Shown piece by piece: positions 1 through 5,662 of a stretch of DNA of 8,748 nucleotides (positions are counted from its first letter, which is position 1; the number at the start of each line of letters is the position of its first letter). The stretch covers positions 1,356-10,103 of the forward strand of contig JAQTTI010000033.1 in the NCBI GenBank assembly GCA_028710845.1, written 5' to 3'. The DNA is from Candidatus Omnitrophota bacterium (GTDB taxonomy: Bacteria; Omnitrophota; Gorgyraeia; Gygaellales; Profunditerraquicolaceae). The notes below the pieces were generated by a model. It made no database searches, had not been told where the DNA came from, and worked only from the letters and a program-made list of their open reading frames with translations. Both the position numbers and the translations under genes were made by a program.

Positions 1-303
1 GAAAATGTCAACAAGGTAAAGGCTGCCATAGAAAGCGTGCTAACGAATTTAGCCGCCGAAATCCGGACTTCTTTTGATTACTATGAAAGCCAGAATACTT
101 CGAATGTGGTTAAAATATTCCTCAGCGGAGGAACGGCAAAGATCCCCGGATTAAGCGAAATGTTGGCAGCTTGCTTGGGAATACAGGTAGAGTCCTGGGA
201 TCCTTTTAAAAAAGTAAAAATATCAGAGAAAATCGACAGCCAAAACCTGGCTAATCTGGCCGGGCAATTTAATGTTGCTATCGGCCTGGCTTTACGCCCA
301 TGA
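1..303 (+). CDS. pilM: Type IV pilus assembly protein PilM, C-terminal end (partial)
   Basis: The reading frame is open from base 1, so this is the last 100 residues of a gene that begins upstream of the window. The end matches the C-terminal lobe of the actin-like PilM ATPase fold: a helix with the FDYYES stretch, then a strand and glycine turn LSGGTAKIPGL (the nucleotide-contacting glycine loop), and the closing segment ending in AIGLALRP, which is typical of the family. PilM is a cytoplasmic protein that binds the N-terminal peptide of PilN and links the pilus motor side to the inner-membrane alignment complex. The stop codon overlaps the pilN start in an ATGA arrangement. The internal GTG at 37 is not a true start, because upstream codons in the same frame look coding and the protein would lack its first lobe. 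Identification rests on both the sequence and the pilNOPQ genes that follow. Confidence 0.88.
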   Translation, partial: ENVNKVKAAIESVLTNLAAEIRTSFDYYESQNTSNVVKIFLSGGTAKIPGLSEMLAACLGIQVESWDPFKKVKISEKIDSQNLANLAGQFNVAIGLALRP

Positions 304-905
304 TTGAGATAAATTTACTGCCGGAAGACCTCCGGGTAAAAGTAAGAACAAAAAATACCGAAGCTGCCGTTGTCAAAACAGCAGCGGTTCTTAAGCAGGA
401 CCTGTTTTTTATTTATGCCATTCCCGCTATTCTGGGCATATTTGTCGTCCTGCACCTTTATTTTGCCGTTGCGATTATGTTTAAGAACGGAAAGCTGATT
501 TCTTTAAATAAAAAATGGTTGGAAATGGAGCCCCAGAAAAAAGTTTTTGATGAGTTTAATAGAGAATTTTCGGCTGCTTCGGCCGACGCGGGCATGGCTC
601 AGGGCCTAATCAGTAAAAGGGTCGGCTGGACGCAGAAATTAAATAAATTAAGTCTAAATCTGCCTTCCGGGGTGTGGTTCAATGAAATATCGACTAATAG
701 CAAGGGGATAACCATCCAGGGGTCGGTTATTTCACTCGAAAAAGAAGAGATGCACCTGATTAATAAATTCATGGATAATTTAAAAGCGGATACCGGATTT
801 TCCAAAGATTTTTCAGGTTTTGAACTAAGCAACGTGCAAAAAAGGCAGATCGAAGGCTATGAAGTAGCTGATTTCGTTTTAACGGGGGTTTTAAAAAACA
901 AATGA
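300..905 (+). CDS. pilN: Type IV pilus inner-membrane protein PilN
   Basis: The 201-residue protein starts with MIEINLLPEDLR, the conserved INLLP peptide by which PilN docks onto PilM in the cytoplasm. One hydrophobic membrane segment lies at about residues 35-60. A periplasmic region follows, with a helical part and then a ferredoxin-like domain, recognisable in the pattern around PSGVWFNEIS and GITIQGSV. PilN pairs with PilO in the periplasm to form the alignment subcomplex of the pilus machine. The start is the ATG overlapping the pilM stop by 4 bases. I see no good Shine-Dalgarno sequence there, so translation is probably coupled. The stretch before the membrane segment (about residues 13-34) is somewhat longer than in model PilN proteins. 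GspL of type II secretion is a relative, but the separate PilM and the gene order favour PilN. Confidence 0.88.
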   Translation: MIEINLLPEDLRVKVRTKNTEAAVVKTAAVLKQDLFFIYAIPAILGIFVVLHLYFAVAIMFKNGKLISLNKKWLEMEPQKKVFDEFNREFSAASADAGMAQGLISKRVGWTQKLNKLSLNLPSGVWFNEISTNSKGITIQGSVISLEKEEMHLINKFMDNLKADTGFSKDFSGFELSNVQKRQIEGYEVADFVLTGVLKNK

Positions 906-1459
906 ATTTACCCAACATTCAGTTAGATAACCAGAAAAAGATATTAATAGTTATATTCTGCGTGTTAATTGCTTATGTCGATACAAATTATATTCTAAAG
1001 TCTCAAACTAATGCCTTGAAAAACCTGGGCCCGAAGATTGAGCGTATTGAAAAGGACCTGGTAAATTTAAACCGGAACCTTGAAAATATGCGTATTTCAA
1101 AAAACAAGCTCAATATCCTGGATCAAAAAGACCAGGCTAAGGCGGTAAGGTTTGTTTCCGAAAATCAGATCAGCGGGCTGTTAAGGGATATTTCGAACCA
1201 GGCCAACAAGTTAAGCATTAAAATTTTTCAGATCCGGCCTAGCCGCGACGTAAAATCAGCCAAGCCCGGAGACAAGAGCAGCCCTTACCTGATAAATCTT
1301 GACTTAGAAGGAGATTATCATAATCTTGGAAAGCTTGTCAGCTGGATGGAAAATTATTCCGTATTTATGGAAGTGCAGGAATTAAAAATTGAGGCTCAGG
1401 ATCAGGATTATATGAAACAAAAGATTAACCTGGTAATAAAAACTTATGTCAGTCAATAA
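902..1459 (+). CDS. pilO: Type IV pilus inner-membrane protein PilO
   Basis: The 185-residue protein has a short cytoplasmic N-terminus, one membrane segment at about residues 13-30 (ILIVIFCVLIAYV), a charged heptad-like coiled-coil stretch at about 37-72, and a C-terminal periplasmic domain. That domain contains ISGLLRDISNQANKLSIKI and the LDLEGDYHNLGKLVSWME pattern typical of the PilO/GspM ferredoxin-like fold. PilO forms a heterodimer with PilN and transmits contact to PilP and the secretin. The start ATG overlaps the pilN stop by 4 bases (ATGA), and the end overlaps the next gene by 14 bases. The length is close to that of model PilO proteins. The primary sequence alone is weakly conserved, and the assignment leans on topology and position between pilN and pilQ. 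Confidence 0.85.
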   Translation: MNLPNIQLDNQKKILIVIFCVLIAYVDTNYILKSQTNALKNLGPKIERIEKDLVNLNRNLENMRISKNKLNILDQKDQAKAVRFVSENQISGLLRDISNQANKLSIKIFQIRPSRDVKSAKPGDKSSPYLINLDLEGDYHNLGKLVSWMENYSVFMEVQELKIEAQDQDYMKQKINLVIKTYVSQ

Positions 1460-1805
1460 AAACTTTTTCATTCTTCTATTTTTAGCGGCAATATTTTCGC
1501 CTGTTTTCGGCGAAGAGAGCTATGACTCCAAGGGGAAGCGGAATCCTTTTATTCCTCTGGTTACATCCGAAGGAAGGCTGCTTAAGCTGGATAAACAGGA
1601 TGTTTCTTCTACCGGAGGCCTTATAATAGAAGGGATCATTTATGATAAATTAGGGCGTTCTTTTGCCATAGTTAATTCCGATGTAGTCGCAATCGGAGAT
1701 TCAGTGGGGGATTATCAAGTGCTAAAGATTTTTGATAATAAAGTAGTTTTTATCAAAGATGGCGAGCCTTTTGAAGTAGAATTAACTACGAAAGGAGTAG
1801 AATGA
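1446..1805 (+). CDS. pilP: PilP-like periplasmic pilus protein, short form
   Basis: The 119-residue protein has an N-terminal signal sequence (residues 1 to about 22, hydrophobic core FFILLFLAAIF). The mature part carries KRNPFIPLV at 31-39, matching the (R)(D/N)PF motif of PilP, and a compact beta-rich domain at about 57-115 with IEGIIYDKLGRSFAIVN and VVAIGDSVGDYQVLKI. This resembles the HR domain by which PilP contacts the N0 domain of the secretin. Proteobacterial PilP is usually a lipoprotein of about 170-180 residues, but this one has no cysteine at all, so it cannot be lipidated at a lipobox. It is therefore either cleaved and free in the periplasm or held by its uncleaved N-terminus. 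Position between pilO and pilQ supports the call. The start overlaps pilO by 14 bases without a clear ribosome binding site. Confidence 0.75.
   Translation: MSVNKNFFILLFLAAIFSPVFGEESYDSKGKRNPFIPLVTSEGRLLKLDKQDVSSTGGLIIEGIIYDKLGRSFAIVNSDVVAIGDSVGDYQVLKIFDNKVVFIKDGEPFEVELTTKGVE
1791..1797 (+). promoter_or_regulatory. Ribosome binding site of pilQ
   Basis: AAAGGAG sits 4 bases before the pilQ ATG and inside the end of the pilP-like gene. It supports this start and suggests that pilQ is translated more strongly than the pil genes before it, which lack clear sites. A secretin is needed in 12-15 copies per pore, so higher output would make sense (inference). Confidence 0.6.
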
Positions 1806-3514
1806 AAAAGATAATTTTTGCATTTATTTTTGTTTTTTATGCTTTAGCTTTTGCTGCCCCGGAAGACCCGAAGACGGAGCAGGCTGGCCCGATTGAACTT
1901 AAATCCGTTAACCCTAATCCGGTTTCCGCTACGGGGTTAGCTGCTACGGGTAATGTCACCTTCGATTTTAAGGAGGCTGATATAAACAATGTGCTTAAAA
2001 TAATCTCCTATAAGTCCGGGGTAAATATCGTTACTACCCCGGATGTAATAGGTAATGTTTCGGTCCGTCTTTCGGATGTTCCCTGGGAGATAGCGCTGGA
2101 TGTAATCTTAAAGACTTACGGTTTTGGTTATCAACGCCAGGGCAATGTAATTTTAGTAACCAAAATGGAAAATGTGGCTAAGATTGCCGCCGAGGAGCCG
2201 TTGCAGACGGATATTATTACCTTAAAGTTTTTGGATGCCCAGGATGCCCAGAAAATAATCATTCCTTTGCTCTCCCCAAGAGGTAAAACTTCGGTATTAT
2301 ATGCCCGCGGGCAGAAAGGCTGGCAGTTCGGCACATTTAAAATCGGTAAATCCGAAGTATCAAGCGCTGCTGCCGTAAAAGAAAGTGCTGGCTCTACTAA
2401 AAGCGAAACAGTATCTTTTGAAAAAAGCGCGACCGGCGATACGATAATGAAAAAAGCAGAGTTTGATCCGTCGGTAAAGAGTAAGATCCTAATTATTACC
2501 GATACCTACAGTACTTTGGAAAGGATCCGTACTGCAATTTTACCTAAGATCGATGTCAAGCCCAAACAGGTCTTGATTGAAACCAAGATTATCGAAGTAA
2601 ACCGGAATAAGTTAAAAGATTTAGGTTTTGACTGGGGTTTAGGCGCCTCAGGCGCTGCCAGGACCAATACTATTTCAATGGGCGATTTAAACAGTAAAGG
2701 CAGTTCAAAACTGGGAGGACACGGTGGCACTGTCGGCTCGGGGCTAACGCCTTCTTTATTCGGGCCCTCATCAACAGGGATATTGGGATATGAGCCTTAT
2801 AATGCCGGCGCTGAACTTGTATTCCAAAAATTAACCGGCACTAAGTTTGAGATGGTCGTCCATGCGCTCGAAGATGATGCCAATACCAATACGTTATCCG
2901 CGCCGAGGATTATGACCCTTGATAACCAGGAAGCATCCATGTTGGTAGGTTATCATACCCCGATACTCGGCTCTACCGTAAGTGCAGGCACTGATACAAC
3001 CGGCCCTACAGTTACCCAGACCCTGGATTATTACCAGGAGATTGGCATCCGCTTAAATGTTGTACCCCAGATAAGCGAAGATGGTTATATCAACATGATT
3101 ATCCACCCAAGTATTACCTCTTCTACAGCCGATGTCGACGCTACTTCTATAGCGGGCACAGGAACAACAGCGACAACGACAACTACAAGTTATCCGATTA
3201 TCGATGTACGGGAAGCCCAGACCCAGGTATTGCTCCAGGACGGAGAAACCGTGGTTATCGGCGGACTGCTTAAAGATGTCAAGAGTAAAGAAATTATCGG
3301 GATACCGTTAATAAAAGACATCCCCTGGGTGGGCAAATTCTTCAGCCGCGAAACAACCGATACCCAGAAAATCGACCTGCTTATTTTTATTACAGCTAAG
3401 ATTATAAAAGGAGGCGAGTTTACACCGGAGGAACTTGCTAAGCTAGAGAAAAGATTAGAGCGCAATGAACCGGTGGTCGTCAAAATACAGGGTAAGGAGC
3501 AAAAGAAGGAATAA
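1802..3514 (+). CDS. pilQ: Type IV pilus secretin PilQ (GspD/PilQ superfamily)
   Basis: This 570-residue outer-membrane pore protein has a signal peptide at residues 1 to about 19. An STN/N0 domain follows at about 51-122 (VTFDFKEADINNVLKIIS through GNVILVTKM), then an N1-type KH domain beginning near 134. The N1 domain is interrupted by a Ser/Lys-rich low-complexity insert at about 181-222. The secretin core begins near 240 (VLIETKIIEVNRN) and is split by a Gly/Ser-rich stretch at about 280-330. The main C-terminal secretin domain spans about 345-540 and contains NTLSAPRIMTLDNQEA, GIRLNVVPQI and VVIGGLLKD, ending with the LLIFITAKII strand. A charged tail covers about 537-570. Proteobacterial PilQ has AMIN domains before N0, and here there is no room for one. 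The ATG overlaps the upstream stop by 4 bases and is preceded by a good AAAGGAG. Pore function is known for the family. The pilus role is inferred from the preceding pilMNOP genes. Confidence 0.9.
   Translation: MKKIIFAFIFVFYALAFAAPEDPKTEQAGPIELKSVNPNPVSATGLAATGNVTFDFKEADINNVLKIISYKSGVNIVTTPDVIGNVSVRLSDVPWEIALDVILKTYGFGYQRQGNVILVTKMENVAKIAAEEPLQTDIITLKFLDAQDAQKIIIPLLSPRGKTSVLYARGQKGWQFGTFKIGKSEVSSAAAVKESAGSTKSETVSFEKSATGDTIMKKAEFDPSVKSKILIITDTYSTLERIRTAILPKIDVKPKQVLIETKIIEVNRNKLKDLGFDWGLGASGAARTNTISMGDLNSKGSSKLGGHGGTVGSGLTPSLFGPSSTGILGYEPYNAGAELVFQKLTGTKFEMVVHALEDDANTNTLSAPRIMTLDNQEASMLVGYHTPILGSTVSAGTDTTGPTVTQTLDYYQEIGIRLNVVPQISEDGYINMIIHPSITSSTADVDATSIAGTGTTATTTTTSYPIIDVREAQTQVLLQDGETVVIGGLLKDVKSKEIIGIPLIKDIPWVGKFFSRETTDTQKIDLLIFITAKIIKGGEFTPEELAKLEKRLERNEPVVVKIQGKEQKKE
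3506..3510 (+). promoter_or_regulatory. Ribosome binding site supporting the TTG start of the DUF2344 gene
   Basis: AAGGA at the very end of pilQ lies 9 bases before the TTG at 3520. Together with homology from residue 2 onward, it favours the TTG over the downstream in-frame ATG at 3550, which would remove the first conserved strand. Confidence 0.5.
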
Positions 3515-3519
3515 AGAAC

Positions 3520-3825
3520 TTGTACAAAGTAAATTTTAATTTTTCAAAAATGGGTTTAATGCGTTATATTTCGCATTTAGACTTAATGCGCCTGTTTATG
3601 CGAGCGGCAAGAAGGGCCAAACTTCCTTTAAAGATGACGGAAGGTTTTAGCCCGCATCCTAAACTAAGCCTAAAAAGGGCACTGAAGTTAGGAGTGGAAA
3701 GCGACAACGAAGAAGCATCAATAGTTTTAAGATTTCCGGTTGAACCGGAGGATTTTAAAAGCAGGCTGCAAAGGCAATTGCCGGAAGGAATAAGGATTAA
3801 AGATGTCCAAGGAAATTTTAATTAA
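3520..3825 (+). CDS. Half-length DUF2344 protein (TIGR03936-like, radical SAM-associated family)
   Basis: The 101 residues match the N-terminal half of the DUF2344 family. The pattern begins with an F-S-K strand (YKVNFNFSKMG) and continues with RYISHLDLMRLFMRAARRAKLPL at about 15-37, EGFSPHPKLSLKRALKLGVES at 41-61, and a final LPEGIRIKDV at 87-96. Full family members are roughly 200 residues or more and usually sit beside, or are fused to, a B12-binding radical SAM protein (TIGR03960) just upstream of rng. Here the second half is absent: the frame stops 23 bases into rng, whose conserved N-terminus begins immediately, leaving no room for it. No radical SAM gene is adjacent, as pilQ lies 5 bases upstream. 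The molecular function of the family is unknown to me. It could be a functional minimal domain or a remnant. The frame is intact, has a ribosome binding site and keeps its conserved residues, which argues against simple decay. Confidence 0.72.
   Translation: MYKVNFNFSKMGLMRYISHLDLMRLFMRAARRAKLPLKMTEGFSPHPKLSLKRALKLGVESDNEEASIVLRFPVEPEDFKSRLQRQLPEGIRIKDVQGNFN
3791..3796 (+). promoter_or_regulatory. Ribosome binding site of rng
   Basis: TAAGGA lies 6 bases before the ATG at 3803, inside the coding end of the DUF2344 gene. It fixes the rng start at 3803 and implies translational coupling between the two genes. Confidence 0.6.
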
Positions 3826-5245
3826 TGCTGAAGCACAGGAAAAACGGGTTGCTATAGTCCAGGACGGCCAATTGCTGGAGTTCCATATCGAACGTCCCCA
3901 GGACCGCACTATTGTAGGAAATATTTATAAAGGCAGGATCGAGGCAGTTATGCCGTCTATTGGGGCTGCTTTTGTCGATATCGGCCTGCCTAAGAACGGA
4001 TTTTTATATTTATCGGAAATTGAATCTGCTTATGAGTCTGTTGAGGCTCCCCAGCAAACTCCGATAAAAGAAGTAAAAAAGGGCCAGGAAGTCCTGGTCC
4101 AGGTGGTGAAAGAATCATTCGGCACTAAGGGGCCCCGGCTTTCTACTCAGATCGGTTTAGCCGGAAGGTATTTGGTAATTATGCCGCTTGACAAACAGGG
4201 CGGTATTTCGCGGCGGATTGAAGATGAAGCCGAAAGAAGGCGGCTGCGCGATATTTTTAAAAAACTTAAACTTCCTGATCAGGTCGGTTTTATTGTGCGG
4301 ACAGCAGCCAGCGGAAGAAGCGAACAGGAATTAATCCGCGACGCGCAATTTTTATACAAATTATGGAAACGGCTGGAAAAAATCGCCCAGGACAAAAAAG
4401 CGCCGGCATTAGTTTATGAAGAATATGACCTGACCCTGCGGGCCATCCGGGATTCTTTTACCGAAGATGTCGGTAAGCTCATCGTAGATTCCAAGCCGGA
4501 GTTTTACCGCATCCAGCATTTTATGCGCACCTTTCTGAATTATTTATGCAAAAAAGTGGAGCTTTACAGGGGAGATGACCTTTTCGGCGTAAAAGATGTT
4601 GAAAAGCAGATTAATAGGATATTTGAAAGCCATGTTTATTTAAAATCAAAGGCTTACCTGATTATCGAACCGACCGAAGGCCTGGTGGTTATCGATGTCA
4701 ATAGCGGTGGCTTTAAGAAAAAGGTTAACCAGGAGGAGATGGCTTTTAAGGTTAATGCCGAAGCAGCGATAGAGATCGCCCGGCAGTTGGTGCTTAGGGA
4801 TTTAGGCGGTATTGTTGTTATTGATTTTATCGATATGGAGCGCGAAGGACACCGCAGGGAGCTGCTTAATATTTTTAAGAAAGCTTTATCCGGCGACCGC
4901 GCCAAATACGATATTTTAGGAATATCTAAGTTCGGAATAGTGGAAATGACCCGCGAACGAATCCATAAAACCGTACAAATGCTTTCTTTTCATCCTTGTC
5001 CCTATTGCAAGGGTAAAGGTAAGTTGCGTTCACCCCAAACATTGGGAATTTTTGCCTTAAAAGAGCTTAAACGCTATCTTAAGGGCAAATCCTTAAAACA
5101 GGCTTCGCTTACTTTGGCGGCGCCTGTGATTGACGAAATCTTAAAAGATAAGGAGGCCCTGCGCGCGATTGAGCATAAATATAGGGTAAAAATCAACCTG
5201 ATCTCCAATCCTGCCGCGCATCTTGAAGACATCAAAATAGCTTGA
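3803..5245 (+). CDS. rng: Ribonuclease G (RNase E/G family endoribonuclease)
   Basis: This 480-residue protein is close in length to E. coli RNase G (489). It starts with KEILINAEAQEKRVAIVQDG, followed by an S1 RNA-binding domain at about 35-120 (GNIYKGRIEAVMPSIGAAFVDIG, then the strands to LSTQI). The catalytic DNase I-like domain carries the two metal-binding aspartates, D298 in VIDVNSGG and D341 in VVIDFIDM, which match D303 and D346 of E. coli RNase E with the same spacing. The Zn-link motif C399-P-Y-C402 matches C404/C407 of RNase E and holds the dimer together. The long disordered C-terminal scaffold of RNase E is missing. The family cleaves single-stranded AU-rich RNA, preferring 5'-monophosphate ends, and acts in rRNA maturation and mRNA decay in the cytoplasm. 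The gene overlaps DUF2344 by 23 bases. Its neighbourhood with rplU and obg fits a ribosome-biogenesis role. Confidence 0.95.
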   Translation: MSKEILINAEAQEKRVAIVQDGQLLEFHIERPQDRTIVGNIYKGRIEAVMPSIGAAFVDIGLPKNGFLYLSEIESAYESVEAPQQTPIKEVKKGQEVLVQVVKESFGTKGPRLSTQIGLAGRYLVIMPLDKQGGISRRIEDEAERRRLRDIFKKLKLPDQVGFIVRTAASGRSEQELIRDAQFLYKLWKRLEKIAQDKKAPALVYEEYDLTLRAIRDSFTEDVGKLIVDSKPEFYRIQHFMRTFLNYLCKKVELYRGDDLFGVKDVEKQINRIFESHVYLKSKAYLIIEPTEGLVVIDVNSGGFKKKVNQEEMAFKVNAEAAIEIARQLVLRDLGGIVVIDFIDMEREGHRRELLNIFKKALSGDRAKYDILGISKFGIVEMTRERIHKTVQMLSFHPCPYCKGKGKLRSPQTLGIFALKELKRYLKGKSLKQASLTLAAPVIDEILKDKEALRAIEHKYRVKINLISNPAAHLEDIKIA

Positions 5246-5270
5246 CCCCGGATTTTTTAAGGTATATAAT
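5242..5270 (+). promoter_or_regulatory. Sigma70-type promoter for rplU and downstream genes
   Basis: TTGACC (5242-5247) and TATAAT (5265-5270) are separated by exactly 17 bases, one base off the full bacterial consensus. The predicted transcription start is about 5277, giving a leader of about 64 bases before rplU. The -35 box overlaps the rng stop codon (TGA at 5243-5245). This lies in the only sizeable non-coding gap of the window and precedes the ribosomal protein gene, where strong constitutive expression is expected. Confidence 0.75.
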
Positions 5271-5276
5271 ATAAAG

Positions 5277-5341
5277 TTTAGATTTGGCGCTTTTGGGTCA
5301 TTTTAAGGGGTATATTTTAATTATTTAGAGGAGGCTTTCAA
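5277..5341 (+). promoter_or_regulatory. 5' leader of rplU with strong Shine-Dalgarno
   Basis: The leader is AT-rich and ends with AGAGGAGG (5327-5334), 7 bases before the rplU ATG. This is the strongest ribosome binding site in the window. I looked for hairpins that could sequester the site or act as an L21/L20-type autoregulatory leader, and found no pyrimidine-rich anti-Shine-Dalgarno segment and no stable stem by eye. Regulation beyond the promoter is therefore not supported. Confidence 0.55.
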
Positions 5342-5656
5342 ATGTATGCAATAATTGAGGTTGGATCACAACAGTTTAATGTAAAAAAAGATGATATTAT
5401 CCAGGTAAATAAAGAAGTTACTAAAAAAGATAGTATCACGATAGATAAGGTTTTATTGGTTTCCAAGGATAAAAAAGTCGAAATCGGTACTCCTTATGTT
5501 AAGGGTGCTAAGGTCCAGGCCGAAGTTTTAGGGCAGATTTTGGGCGAAAAAACCGTGGCCTATAAATACCGACGCAGAAAATCTTCGCACTGGAAGAAAG
5601 GCCACCGCGCTCAGCTTACTGAATTAAAAATCAAATCTATCGAATTAGGTCTTTAA
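5342..5656 (+). CDS. rplU: 50S ribosomal protein L21
   Basis: The 104 residues are the full usual length of bacterial L21. It begins MYAIIEVGSQQFNVKKDDII, continues with the DKVLLVSKDKKVEIGTPYVKGAKVQAEV core, and ends with the basic YKYRRRKSSHWKKGHRAQLTELKI segment that contacts 23S rRNA. It is an early-assembling protein of the large subunit. It follows the promoter at 5242-5270 and has a strong ribosome binding site, so it is probably the first gene of an operon running through obg, proB, proA and nadD. In most bacteria rpmA (L27) comes next. Here obg follows after only 6 bases. Confidence 0.96.
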   Translation: MYAIIEVGSQQFNVKKDDIIQVNKEVTKKDSITIDKVLLVSKDKKVEIGTPYVKGAKVQAEVLGQILGEKTVAYKYRRRKSSHWKKGHRAQLTELKIKSIELGL

Positions 5657-5662
5657 CATTAC

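Noticed and set aside
2234..2251. Tandem GATGCCCAG repeat in pilQ
   Set aside because: Two copies of 9 bases encode DAQDAQ in the normal N1 helix position; this is ordinary coding sequence.
5246..5262. Intrinsic terminator after rng (CCCCGG followed by a T run)
   Set aside because: There is a T run but no inverted repeat forming a stem before it, and the region is used by the promoter.
5277..5341. Autoregulatory L21-type leader or riboswitch
   Set aside because: I found no stable stem, no anti-Shine-Dalgarno segment and no terminator-like structure by eye.
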